64,000 nt of DNA, taken from Pusillimonas sp. UBA3987 (lineage in GTDB: Bacteria; Pseudomonadota; Gammaproteobacteria; Burkholderiales; Burkholderiaceae_B). The stretch lies in NCBI GenBank assembly GCA_002384935.1, contig DGCD01000006.1, forward strand, positions 186,001-250,000, read 5' to 3'. This document shows, in pieces, positions 44,081 to 52,935 of this stretch. The notes beneath the pieces were generated by a model that saw only the letters and a program-made list of their open reading frames with translations, was not told the origin of the DNA and did not search any database. Every line of letters starts with the position of its first letter. Position 1 is the first letter of the stretch. The position numbers and the translations under genes were made by a program.

Positions 44081-44752
44081 ATGATTGAGTTTCAACACGT
44101 TTTCAAATCTTATGGCCGGAGCCGCAATATCCTGGCCGACATCAACTTCCGCATCGATGCGGGAGAGTTCGTTTTTGTGTCAGGCCCATCCGGGGCCGGA
44201 AAATCGACACTGCTCAAACTCATCGGCGGGCTTGAACCGCCCAGCCGCGGCAGTATTACCGTGAACAAAAACCGCCTCGACAAGATGCCGGCCCGAGCCA
44301 GACCTTATTTGCGCCGTGCAGTGGGCGTCATTCTGCAGGACACGCATCTGCTGTTTGACCGCAGTGCCTTTGAAAATGTGTTACTCCCGCTTACCGTTGT
44401 CGGACTGGAACGATCCCAGGCCATTACACGGGCGCGAGCCGCACTCGATAAGGTTGGTCTGGCAGGCAAAGAAGACCTGAATCCAGTTGAAATGTCGGGC
44501 GGCGAGCAGCAGCGCCTGGCCATTGCGCGTGCCATCGTCAACCGCCCGGCCATTCTGATTGCCGATGAGCCTACCGCCAATCTTGATCACGAAAGCGCCA
44601 AACGTATTCTGGATGTGTTCCGAGACTTCAACCGGGTTGGCGTCACAACCTTAATTGCATCACACGATACGGCGCTGATGGCAAGCTATGCTTCACGCAC
44701 GCTTCAAATACTACCTGGCCGTTTCACCGACCTGCGCGGGGTGCAACAATGA
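44081..44752 (+). CDS. ftsE: Cell-division ATP-binding protein FtsE
   Basis: A 223-residue ABC ATPase. MIEFQHVFKSYGRSRNILADI is a typical FtsE start. Walker A is GPSGAGKST, the signature MSGGEQQRLAIARA and Walker B ILIADEPTANLD. Its stop overlaps the ftsX start (ATGA). With FtsX it forms the divisome complex that activates peptidoglycan hydrolases at the septum. It is not the missing Aap ATPase, because sequence and coupling to ftsX both identify FtsE. Confidence 0.95.
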   Translation: MIEFQHVFKSYGRSRNILADINFRIDAGEFVFVSGPSGAGKSTLLKLIGGLEPPSRGSITVNKNRLDKMPARARPYLRRAVGVILQDTHLLFDRSAFENVLLPLTVVGLERSQAITRARAALDKVGLAGKEDLNPVEMSGGEQQRLAIARAIVNRPAILIADEPTANLDHESAKRILDVFRDFNRVGVTTLIASHDTALMASYASRTLQILPGRFTDLRGVQQ

Positions 44753-45657
44753 AACGCTGGTTACGCCATCATCGTTATGCTTTGGTTATCGCATTTCGCC
44801 GCCTGCTGTCGAGCCCGTTTTCTACATTGGCCAACCTGCTTGTCATCGCACTGATTCTTACCCTGCCCATCATTGGCAGTGCTTTTCTGGTGGCGGCGCA
44901 ACCCGTTGTCAAACAGGTGTCAATCGCGCCGGACATCACCTTGTTTGTCGATCGTACGCAAGACCAGGAAAAAGCACAAAGCATCGCCACCGTGATTCGC
45001 AGCGAGTACGAGGCCGATATATCAAACGTGCGCGTTGTGCCCAAAGAGCAAGCCATGAACAGTCTGAAGACGAATCCCTCGTGGTCGGACGCGCTGGCGG
45101 TTCTGCCTGAAAACCCCTTACCTCATGCCGTTGTCATTACGCTTAAGGAAACCGAAGACTTGCCTGAACGCGTCGCGACCCTGACAAAAGCCTGGAAGAG
45201 CCTGGATGGCGTCGAGAACGTGCAGCACGACGCCGCCTGGGTCCAAAGGCTGGCCGCTATCCTGGCGTTTCTTCGTGTCGGCCTGGGTTTAATGGCTGCC
45301 GGTGTCGTGCTGGTTGTCCTTGCCACCATATTCAACACCGTTCGTATGCAGGCCTTGAGCCAGCGCGAAGAGATCGCCGTAGCCCGGCTGGTGGGGGCAA
45401 CGGAATCGTTTGTTCGACGCCCTTTTCTTTATCTGGGGGCGCTTACCGGCATTTTCGCCAGTATCGCCGCAATTGTGTTCGCGAAACTGGCGCTTGCCCC
45501 AATGAACGAGAACCTGGCAACACTGGCCGGTACTTATAACGCCCAACTCGAACTCCACCTGCCGGGCGCCGACTACCTGTTCCTGGCAATATTTACCGTT
45601 GCGATTCTGGCCGCCTTATCGGCTCGCTGGTCGGTTACCCGGAATACGCGCTTCTAA
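44749..45657 (+). CDS. ftsX: Cell-division protein FtsX
   Basis: A 302-residue inner-membrane protein. One TM lies near residues 25-50 and three in the C-terminal half (VGLGLMAAGVVLVVLATIFNTVRMQ and two later). The periplasmic domain between (about 60-165, VDRTQDQEKAQSIATVI) is where hydrolase activators bind. RLVGATESFVRRPFLYLGAL is a conserved FtsX loop. It is translationally coupled to ftsE. mutY follows after 5 bp. Confidence 0.95.
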   Translation: MKRWLRHHRYALVIAFRRLLSSPFSTLANLLVIALILTLPIIGSAFLVAAQPVVKQVSIAPDITLFVDRTQDQEKAQSIATVIRSEYEADISNVRVVPKEQAMNSLKTNPSWSDALAVLPENPLPHAVVITLKETEDLPERVATLTKAWKSLDGVENVQHDAAWVQRLAAILAFLRVGLGLMAAGVVLVVLATIFNTVRMQALSQREEIAVARLVGATESFVRRPFLYLGALTGIFASIAAIVFAKLALAPMNENLATLAGTYNAQLELHLPGADYLFLAIFTVAILAALSARWSVTRNTRF

Positions 45658-45662
45658 CGCGT

Positions 45663-46772
45663 ATGACAAAGTCCAATAGCAAGCCCCCATTGAAAGTCGA
45701 TGTCGACACATTTGCGCAAACTGTGTCGACGTGGCAAAAAGCCGAAGGCCGCCATCATCTGCCGTGGCAGGACACACGGGATCCTTACCGTATTTGGCTG
45801 TCGGAGATTATGCTGCAGCAAACGCAGGTGGCCACGGTTATCGACTACTATCACCGCTTCCTCAGGCGCTTCCCCACGCTAGCCGATTTGGCCCGGGCGC
45901 CTCAGTCGGACGTGTTGGCCTATTGGGCAGGCCTGGGATACTACGCCAGAGCGCGCAACCTTCATCGCTGCGCGCAAACCGTCATGGAGCAATGGGGCGG
46001 GCGTTTCCCGGAAACGCCCGATGCAATCGTTACGCTGCCGGGAATCGGGCGCTCTACCGCTGCAGCCATTGCGGCATTTTCGTTTGGGTACCGGGCGCCG
46101 ATTATGGATGGCAATGTAAAGCGCGTCTTTACCCGCTTTTTCGGGATATTCGGACACACTGGAACAAAAGCCGTTGAAACAAAGCTTTGGTCACTGGCAC
46201 AAAGCATTGTTGATCATGGGCCCAAGCATCTGGACATGATTTCTTATACTCAGGGCCTGATGGATCTGGGCGCAACCCGATGCACGCGTGCGAGCCCCGA
46301 TTGCACCGCCTGCCCGCTGGCCTATTCGTGCTATGCCAACCTGCATAATGCCCAGAAAGAACTGCCGTCGCCACGCCCCCGCAAAGCCATTCCCCGGCGG
46401 GAATGCCACATGCTGGTACTGTTGCATGGCGATAAGGTCTTGCTGGAAAAGCGGCCGCAAACCGGTATCTGGGGAGGGCTCTGGTGTCTGCCACAATTTA
46501 ATGAGCTGGCTGAATTGGAACGCGCATGCCTGCAATGGGGTGTTGAACCAGGCGCCTCCAACAGAATGGCTGCGCTGGAACACACTTTCACGCACTTCAA
46601 GCTGCAAATCACACCCTGGTGGCTGACTGCGCCCCATTTGCCATTGGCACAACCCAACGACCAACAGTGCTGGCAACCGCTTGGCCTGCTGGCCGAAACC
46701 GGCTTACCGACACCGGTACAAAAAATCCTTCAAGGCATTAACCAAAGCCTGCCTGAAGATGAACACAACTAA
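45663..46772 (+). CDS. mutY: A/G-specific adenine glycosylase MutY
   Basis: A 369-residue DNA repair enzyme that removes adenine opposite 8-oxoguanine. LPWQDTRDPYRIWLSEIMLQQTQV holds the catalytic Glu. The helix-hairpin-helix is LPGIGRSTAAAIAAFSFG and the catalytic Asp is in PIMDGNVKRV. The [4Fe-4S] ligands are the four Cys of CTRASPDCTACPLAYSC. The C-terminal NUDIX-like domain (about 230-360) recognises 8-oxoG. It shares a transcript with ftsEX and overlaps the converging rodA stop. Confidence 0.96.
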   Translation: MTKSNSKPPLKVDVDTFAQTVSTWQKAEGRHHLPWQDTRDPYRIWLSEIMLQQTQVATVIDYYHRFLRRFPTLADLARAPQSDVLAYWAGLGYYARARNLHRCAQTVMEQWGGRFPETPDAIVTLPGIGRSTAAAIAAFSFGYRAPIMDGNVKRVFTRFFGIFGHTGTKAVETKLWSLAQSIVDHGPKHLDMISYTQGLMDLGATRCTRASPDCTACPLAYSCYANLHNAQKELPSPRPRKAIPRRECHMLVLLHGDKVLLEKRPQTGIWGGLWCLPQFNELAELERACLQWGVEPGASNRMAALEHTFTHFKLQITPWWLTAPHLPLAQPNDQQCWQPLGLLAETGLPTPVQKILQGINQSLPEDEHN

Positions 46773-47914
46773 CGCACCTGAGAGGATTGACGATAATGGT
46801 TGATGCTCATCAACAAACCGCAGGCAATGCCTAACGTCAACAATGCCGTTCCACCATAACTCATGAATGGCAAAGGCACGCCAACCACAGGCAGAATGCC
46901 GGTAACCATGCCGATATTAACGAAGACATAAACAAAAAAGGTCATTGAAAGCGCCCCGGCCAGCAAACGACCGAACTGTGTTGTTGCACATGCCGAGATA
47001 AACAGGCCACGTATGATCAGCAAGGCAAACAACACCAGAAGCATGATCCCGCCGTATAAACCGAACTCTTCCGCATACACGGCAAAAATGAAATCGGTTG
47101 TCCGCTCCGGCACAAAATCGAGATGCGCCTGAGTCCCTTCCATATACCCTTTCCCATAGACGCCACCCGAGCCGATGGCAATCATTGACTGAATCGTATG
47201 AAAACCTTTGCCCAGCGGGTCTGAGCTGGGATTCAGAAGTGTGCAAACACGATTCTTTTGATATTCATGCATCACAACCCAGTCGACATCGGGTTGGCAA
47301 ATATCGGTTTCCAGGTAAACCATCGTGCCAAGCCCCACAATCGCGACAACGCTTAGCGGCAAAATCAGCTTGAACGATAAACCGGCAAAATAGATCACAA
47401 AAAAGCCCGACAACAACACCAATAACGCGGTACCGAGATCGGGCTGGCGCACAATCAAGGCAAACGGAATAATCAACAGGATAAAGGCGGCAAAGAAATT
47501 CAGCAGCCTCATGCGATTCATGCCGTACTGCTGGAAGTACCAGGCCAACATCATGGGTACGGTTAACTTCAACATTTCAGATGGTTGAATCCGCATGATG
47601 CCAAGGTCCAGCCAGCGCGTGGCGCCTTTACTGGTCTCACCGAAAAACTCAACGGCCACCAGCAACACAACCCCCACGACATACAGCGCTGGAGATAGTT
47701 TCAGCCAATACCTGGGCGGTACGACGGCCACAACCCACAGCGCAATAAATGCCAGGCAGTAATTGCGTACCTGGCTGGCAAAGCGCCAGTCGGTGCCGCC
47801 AACAGCCGAGTGCATAATTACCAGACCCAAACCGGTCATCAGCAACAGCAAAGCCAGCAAAGGCCAGTCGAAAACCGTTAGAACTTTGGCAACCCAGCGA
47901 AAATATTGTTTCAT
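46769..47914 (-). CDS. rodA: Rod-shape determining protein RodA
   Basis: A 381-residue SEDS glycosyltransferase with about 10 membrane segments. It polymerises lipid II during lateral wall growth with PBP2. Landmarks are HSAVGGTDWRFASQ, the LQPSEMLKL-like segment IQPSEMLKLTVPM, RQPDLGTALLVL with the catalytic Asp, and PLPFMSYGGTALL. Its start overlaps the mrdA stop (ATGA), the last step of the mreBCD-mrdA-rodA operon. Confidence 0.96.
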   Translation of the reverse strand: MKQYFRWVAKVLTVFDWPLLALLLLMTGLGLVIMHSAVGGTDWRFASQVRNYCLAFIALWVVAVVPPRYWLKLSPALYVVGVVLLVAVEFFGETSKGATRWLDLGIMRIQPSEMLKLTVPMMLAWYFQQYGMNRMRLLNFFAAFILLIIPFALIVRQPDLGTALLVLLSGFFVIYFAGLSFKLILPLSVVAIVGLGTMVYLETDICQPDVDWVVMHEYQKNRVCTLLNPSSDPLGKGFHTIQSMIAIGSGGVYGKGYMEGTQAHLDFVPERTTDFIFAVYAEEFGLYGGIMLLVLFALLIIRGLFISACATTQFGRLLAGALSMTFFVYVFVNIGMVTGILPVVGVPLPFMSYGGTALLTLGIACGLLMSINHYRQSSQVR

Positions 47915-49785
47915 GGGGTCACCTTGGCAAGCTTGTTATTGTTGTCATCCTTTAGCCAGTAGTCGAAAACCTTGCGGGCAATCGGTGCCGCAACGGTTGA
48001 ACCCCAGCCACCATTCTCTACGATCAGGGCAACTGCAATACGCGGCCTTACTGTCGGGGCATAAGCCATAAACAAAGCGTGATCACGCAAACGCTCATCA
48101 AGTTCGCCCGATTTATATTCTGCACCGCGCAAACTGAAAACCTGTGCCGTACCTGTTTTCCCCGCCGCCTGGTAGGGAGCCCCGTCAAACGCAACACGGG
48201 CCGTTCCTTCATTCACAACCCCCGCCATCGCATTTTCAATCACCTCAATATTTTCCGGCTTGAGATCAATAACGTGAGAAGGCTCGCTAACGGTTTTCTT
48301 CAGCAGCCCGGTTTGAGAGTTGCGCACCAGGTCCACCAAGTGCGGTGTCATGTATACACCTTTGCTGGCCAATACCGCAGTGGCTTGCGCCAATTGCAAC
48401 AAGGTGAACGCGTTATAACCTTGCCCCACTGCAACAGAAACCGTTTCACCGGCGTACCAGCGCTGCTGCTCCGGCTTGCGAAACGCTTTCTCTTTCCAAT
48501 CGGTTGAAGGCAACACACCGCGACGCTCGCCATCCAGATCAATACCCGTATATTGCCCGAACCCGAACTGCTGGCTGAAGTCGTGCAGTGCATTCACGCC
48601 GATTTCAGGCCCCAGTGAATAAAAATAGGTATCCGACGATTTAACCAGCGCCCGATGCATATCGGTTTGGCCGTAGGCAATCGAGCCCGCGTTGCGAAAG
48701 CGTTGGCGGCCCAACTCGAAATAACCGGGATCATAAATTTTGGTTTCGGCGTCTCTCACGCCAAGCTCCAGCGCCGCCAATGCCACAAACGGTTTGTAGG
48801 TCGACCCGATAGGATAAGTACCATACAACGGCCGGTTAATTAAAGGGTGGTCCTGCGACTCGTTAAGCATGCGCCAGTTATCCACATCGATACCATCGAT
48901 GAACAGATTGGGGTCGAACGAGGGTGCGGAGACAAAAGCCAGTATCTCGCCCGTCTCGGGTTCAATTGCAACCAGCGCGCCCCGCTTTCCTTCGAACTCC
49001 CGCTCAACAAGCTGCTGTAAACCCAAATCCAGCGACAGAACCAGGTCTGCTCCCGGAACCGGATCTTTTCGTCGCAAAGATCGCACCGGCCGGCCGGTTG
49101 CCGTGACTTCAACCTCCTCGACACCGGTTTGGCCATGCAACACGTGTTCCCAGGTCTTTTCAATGCCTTTCTTGCCGATATTATGCGTGCCGCGGTAATT
49201 CCCCAGCAGCCCCTCCCGATCAAGATACTCCAGATCCTGCTCGGAAATGCGGCCCACGTACCCCAGAACATGGGCCGCGCTTGCGCCAAAAGGATACTCG
49301 CGAACCCAGCGCGCGTTTAGGGTCACACCCGGAAACTTATATGCGTGCGCTGCGAACCACGCCGCTTCGGTTTCGTTCAGATTATTGCGCAGCATTACCC
49401 GGGCGTAGCGCCCGGACTGATTAACACGCTGCATGAATCGCTTCTGACTTGTCGGGCTGATATAAACCAATTGCGAAAGCGAGGTCAGCATCCCTTTCAG
49501 ATCGGAGACTTCGGCTGGAACGACCTCAAGCGTGTAATCACGATAATTGCGCGCCAGCGCCACGCCATTGCGATCAAGAATCTCACCCCTTCTGGGCGGT
49601 ATCGGGACAACGGCAATACGATTTTCATCGGCCCTGGCTGCCAGCCCCTCATAACGATCAACCTGCAGATACCACAAACGGCCTACAAGCAAAAAGAAAC
49701 AAACAAGCACAAGAACGCCCGCAACCCACAAACGCAATAAGATTTTGCGTTTTTGCTCATGAGAGGTTTTCTTGAATTCGAACAT
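47911..49785 (-). CDS. mrdA: Penicillin-binding protein 2 (peptidoglycan transpeptidase)
   Basis: About 624 residues from the ATG at 49785 (MFEFKKTSHEQ). The frame continues 47 codons further into mreD but that part is antisense-like filler. A single TM covers about residues 20-42. The pedestal domain is near 60-225, and the transpeptidase carries the three motifs: GSTYKP with the nucleophile Ser, SSDTYFYSLG and AGKTGTAQV. It crosslinks side-wall peptidoglycan and works with RodA. Confidence 0.95.
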   Translation of the reverse strand: MFEFKKTSHEQKRKILLRLWVAGVLVLVCFFLLVGRLWYLQVDRYEGLAARADENRIAVVPIPPRRGEILDRNGVALARNYRDYTLEVVPAEVSDLKGMLTSLSQLVYISPTSQKRFMQRVNQSGRYARVMLRNNLNETEAAWFAAHAYKFPGVTLNARWVREYPFGASAAHVLGYVGRISEQDLEYLDREGLLGNYRGTHNIGKKGIEKTWEHVLHGQTGVEEVEVTATGRPVRSLRRKDPVPGADLVLSLDLGLQQLVEREFEGKRGALVAIEPETGEILAFVSAPSFDPNLFIDGIDVDNWRMLNESQDHPLINRPLYGTYPIGSTYKPFVALAALELGVRDAETKIYDPGYFELGRQRFRNAGSIAYGQTDMHRALVKSSDTYFYSLGPEIGVNALHDFSQQFGFGQYTGIDLDGERRGVLPSTDWKEKAFRKPEQQRWYAGETVSVAVGQGYNAFTLLQLAQATAVLASKGVYMTPHLVDLVRNSQTGLLKKTVSEPSHVIDLKPENIEVIENAMAGVVNEGTARVAFDGAPYQAAGKTGTAQVFSLRGAEYKSGELDERLRDHALFMAYAPTVRPRIAVALIVENGGWGSTVAAPIARKVFDYWLKDDNNNKLAKVTP

Positions 49786-49802
49786 ACCCGCCGACAATAA
49801 AA

Positions 49803-50363
49803 TTAAGCGTTGCTGCCGTCCAGCTCTTCGTGCAACCGATGAGGCAAATAGTGCAGCAATATATCGGCAACCGGCCACAACGCAGCCGTGAACACGGCCG
49901 AGACAAGCCATGCCCACCCCAACCAATGCCCGGCCAGCCAGGAACTGATCAGGATATAAACCATTTGTACCAGCAGCAACACAGGCAAAATATGAATCGC
50001 CTGCACGACCGAATTAAAGCGTTGCAGACGGCGACTGAGCGTTACCACACCATAGGCGGCCAAACCGTAAACAAGCGCGTGCCCCCCCAATGGGCCGGCA
50101 TCATGGACATCCATTAAAAGACCAAACATAAAGGCCGTGAACAAGCCCACACGCCGCGGCTCATGCAGACACCAGAACAACAGCACGAGAAGCAACAAAT
50201 CCGGCGCATAAGGCCACACACGCCAGGACGCCAGCGAAGCAAGCCAGACAATGAGAATGGATCCCCACACCAGTAAAAAACTGGATGAACGTCCAAACGA
50301 ACGGGTATCAATTGGCGTTAGAGCGGATAACGAGGACTTGGAACCATTTCCACGCGATGCCAT
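49803..50363 (-). CDS. mreD: Rod-shape determining protein MreD
   Basis: A 186-residue inner-membrane protein with about five hydrophobic segments (ILIVWLASLASWRVWPYAPDLLLLVLLFW and others). GLLMDVHDAGPLGGHALVYGLAAY is the conserved MreD loop. It lies between mreC (3 bp gap) and mrdA (17 bp gap). It stabilises the elongasome with MreC. Confidence 0.93.
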   Translation of the reverse strand: MASRGNGSKSSLSALTPIDTRSFGRSSSFLLVWGSILIVWLASLASWRVWPYAPDLLLLVLLFWCLHEPRRVGLFTAFMFGLLMDVHDAGPLGGHALVYGLAAYGVVTLSRRLQRFNSVVQAIHILPVLLLVQMVYILISSWLAGHWLGWAWLVSAVFTAALWPVADILLHYLPHRLHEELDGSNA

Positions 50364-50366
50364 AAC

Positions 50367-51230
50367 TTAGGGCTCCACTTCCGATAAAAGTTCAGACTGT
50401 TCCGACAAGAGCACTAGAAAATGCCGATAACGCTCTGGGTGCGACAAAGGCGTAGCGACCGCAACCGCAAAACCACTGACCACATCGCGACGGACCTCGT
50501 CGACCCGGGCAACCGCCAGACCCGCGGGAAACAGACCTCCAATACCGCTTGTGACCAAAGTATCCCCCGCACGTACATCGGCATTCAAAGGCAGGAACCG
50601 TGCTTCGATTTTTCCCGCCGGATTGCCGCCAAAAGCGATAAGTCGCAAACCGTTGCGTACGACCTGAACAGGTACGGACACCTTTTCGTCGGTAATCAAT
50701 GCCGCTTCCGAGGTAAAAGGCGTAACACGCACGACCTGGCCAACAACGCCCCCCTCGTCGATGACAGGCATTCCCGAAGCAATGCCGCTATCGGACCCCT
50801 TGTTGAAAATAAGGTGGCGGGTGTAAGGGTTTGCAGGTTCATATAAAACCTCAACGGCAACCGATTGCTGTTCGGCGGGTGCGGTTACATTCAAAAGCCG
50901 GCGCAATTGCTGGTTCTCGGTTGCCAACTGAGCGGCATGACTGGCAAGCTGCGCCAGTTCAATCCGCTGGCGCTGCAGCGCCTCTTTTTCTTCCTTGGCA
51001 ACCGTTGCGGCGTTGGTCCAACTGCGCACCCCTTCGATTAAATCACGCGGGGCCATCGCGGCGCGCTGAAACGGATAAATCAAAACTGAAACAGCTTGCC
51101 GGGCGGGCTCAAATACCTTCCAGCGGGCGTCGACCACCAGCAGTACAAGCGATAGCACCAGAATGACCAACAAGCGGAACTCCGCCGTTGGCCCCCGCTT
51201 GAATAATCGAAGAGTCGCATTCTGCTGCAT
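50367..51230 (-). CDS. mreC: Rod-shape determining protein MreC
   Basis: A 287-residue protein. One N-terminal TM (LLVILVLSLVLLVVDARW, about residues 20-38) is followed by a coiled coil at about 75-110 (AKEEKEALQRQRIELAQL). Two beta-barrel domains come next, with NKGSDSGIASGMPVIDEGGVVGQV and GDTLVTSGIGGLFPAGL. It links PBP2 and RodA to MreB across the membrane. It sits 25 bp after mreB in the operon. Confidence 0.95.
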   Translation of the reverse strand: MQQNATLRLFKRGPTAEFRLLVILVLSLVLLVVDARWKVFEPARQAVSVLIYPFQRAAMAPRDLIEGVRSWTNAATVAKEEKEALQRQRIELAQLASHAAQLATENQQLRRLLNVTAPAEQQSVAVEVLYEPANPYTRHLIFNKGSDSGIASGMPVIDEGGVVGQVVRVTPFTSEAALITDEKVSVPVQVVRNGLRLIAFGGNPAGKIEARFLPLNADVRAGDTLVTSGIGGLFPAGLAVARVDEVRRDVVSGFAVAVATPLSHPERYRHFLVLLSEQSELLSEVEP

Positions 51231-51255
51231 CGTTCAAGGCCGCACCGTCTTGAGC

Positions 51256-52299
51256 TTAATCGTAAATAAACACTGTACCTAAGCGTTCCAGATGTTCAAG
51301 AGCCTCACCGCATCCACGCACAACGCAAGTTAGTGGATCGTCGGCCACAATCACAGGCAACCCCGTTTCTTCCTGCAAAAGGCGATCGAGATCACGCAAC
51401 AGCGCACCACCACCTGTGAGCGCGATCCCTTTTTCAGTGATATCGGCGCCTAGCTCAGGCGGGGTTTGTTCCAATGCTGTTTTTACCGCCGAAACAATTT
51501 GATTCAGCGGGTCGGTCAGTGACTCAAGAATTTCGTTGGATGAAACCGAGAAACTGCGCGGCACACCTTCCGAAAGGTTACGGCCCTTCACTTCGATCTC
51601 GCGTATTTCCGCGCCGGGAAAGGCCGAACCGATTTCCTTCTTGATGTACTCGGCGGTGGGTTCACCAATAAGCATGCCGTAATTGCGGCGAATGTAGTTA
51701 ATGATGGCTTCGTCGAATTTATCGCCACCAACACGCACAGAGCCTTTGTAGACCATGCCGCCCAGCGAAATAACCGCGACCTCGGTGGTGCCGCCCCCGA
51801 TATCGACAACCATGGAACCACTGGCATCGGAAACACCCAGGCCCGCGCCGATGGCGGCAGCCATGGGCTCTTCGATGAGGTAAACCTGGCTGGCGCCCGC
51901 GCCAAGCGCAGACTCACGAATTGCGCGACGCTCGACTTGAGTGGACCCGCACGGCACACACACGATAATGCGCGGGCTGGGTGCAAACATGCTGCCCGGA
52001 TGCACCATGCGAATAAACTGCTTGAGCATTTGCTCGGTGACGGTGAAGTCGGCAATAACCCCGTCTTTCATGGGGCGGATGGCTTCAATATTGCCAGGCA
52101 CACGACCCAGCATTTGCTTGGCCTCGCGCCCCACGGCCTGAATTATCTTCTTGCCGTTGGGGGAACCGTCGTGGCGAATCGCAACAACAGACGGCTCGTC
52201 GAGTACGATACCTTTGCCACGAACATAAATGAGTGTGTTGGCCGTACCCAGGTCGATGGCCATATCACTGGAGAAATAACTGCGGAGAAATCCGAACAT
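51256..52299 (-). CDS. mreB: Rod-shape actin homologue MreB
   Basis: A 347-residue actin-like ATPase. It starts with FSSDMAIDLGTANTLIYVRGKG (phosphate-1), has VVDIGGGTTEVAVISLGG (phosphate-2), and ends with ALTGGGALLRDLDRL (adenosine site). It forms filaments on the inner membrane that guide wall synthesis. First gene of mreBCD-mrdA-rodA. The 5' leader has a 14-bp palindrome just before the start. Confidence 0.97.
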   Translation of the reverse strand: MFGFLRSYFSSDMAIDLGTANTLIYVRGKGIVLDEPSVVAIRHDGSPNGKKIIQAVGREAKQMLGRVPGNIEAIRPMKDGVIADFTVTEQMLKQFIRMVHPGSMFAPSPRIIVCVPCGSTQVERRAIRESALGAGASQVYLIEEPMAAAIGAGLGVSDASGSMVVDIGGGTTEVAVISLGGMVYKGSVRVGGDKFDEAIINYIRRNYGMLIGEPTAEYIKKEIGSAFPGAEIREIEVKGRNLSEGVPRSFSVSSNEILESLTDPLNQIVSAVKTALEQTPPELGADITEKGIALTGGGALLRDLDRLLQEETGLPVIVADDPLTCVVRGCGEALEHLERLGTVFIYD

Positions 52300-52603
52300 G
52301 TGCGCTCAGTAATATCTAGATATTGAGAGAAAGCCGGTTAATTTGGCGCTACTATGCAAAGCAACAACCCGGGCCGACGCCTATTCAAACTTAGGCAATC
52401 GGCGGCTTCAGGCCGATTTTCGAAGCTTAACACGCGTGCGCCAGCTCAATTAACTGAATTAGCCGTAAATGATAACTTATAATTCAATTTCAACAGGGGC
52501 TTCAATGCCCCATTCATTTTTAGTAACGGGTTTTCACCAGTAGGGTCATACTTTTTTACCTGCCCGGAACACCGGCACCCAACAATTTTCGCGGATTCTC
52601 TGA
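52300..52603. promoter_or_regulatory. Divergent mreB / gatC control region (304 bp)
   Basis: This gap holds no plausible gene. Near mreB there is a perfect 14-bp palindrome, AATATCTAGATATT, at 52311-52324. Near gatC a small hairpin GGGGC-TTCAAT-GCCCC is visible around 52496-52511. The stretch 52440-52490 is AT-rich, as expected for promoters. Both operons are presumably transcribed from here; I cannot assign boxes with confidence. Confidence 0.55.
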
Positions 52604-52912
52604 ATGGCAATTACACAAGATGATGTTTCCCGCGTGGCACGACTTGCCCGCATTGCGCTGTCGAACACCGAACAAACGCGTATGGAAAATGAACTCAACG
52701 GTATCATGGGCCTTATAGAGCAACTGCAGGCCATCGACACAACCGGCATCGAACCTATGGCGCATCCATTATCGGCGCATCAGGATGTTTCGGCTCGCCT
52801 GCGCGAAGATACCGCCGCCCCACCCCAACCAACGGAACAACGCGACCACCTCATGGCCAACGCCCCGGCCAGCGAGGAAGGTCTGTTCCTGGTGCCTAAA
52901 GTCATTGAATAA
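52604..52912 (+). CDS. gatC: Glutamyl-tRNA(Gln)/aspartyl-tRNA(Asn) amidotransferase subunit C
   Basis: A 102-residue GatC. MAITQDDVSRVARLARIALSN and GIMGLIEQLQAIDTTGIEPM are characteristic, as are the Pro-rich middle and the C-terminal EEGLFLVPKVIE. It wraps around GatA and GatB to stabilise the enzyme that makes Gln-tRNA(Gln), or Asn-tRNA, from the misacylated form. First gene of gatCAB. Confidence 0.96.
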   Translation: MAITQDDVSRVARLARIALSNTEQTRMENELNGIMGLIEQLQAIDTTGIEPMAHPLSAHQDVSARLREDTAAPPQPTEQRDHLMANAPASEEGLFLVPKVIE

Positions 52913-52935
52913 GCCCGATACAGATCACGCTCAAT

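Noticed and set aside
43997..44098. Longer start for the AapQ-type permease
   Set aside because: It would overlap the ftsE start and adds no membrane or family features; the ATG at 43996 fits better.
44081..44752. FtsE as the missing Aap ATPase
   Set aside because: Its sequence and its four-base overlap with ftsX identify it as FtsE, and it lies on the opposite strand from the permeases.
49786..49926. N-terminal extension of PBP2 by 47 codons
   Set aside because: The extension overlaps mreD, is out of character for the family, and would put residues before the normal MFEFKKT start and its membrane anchor.
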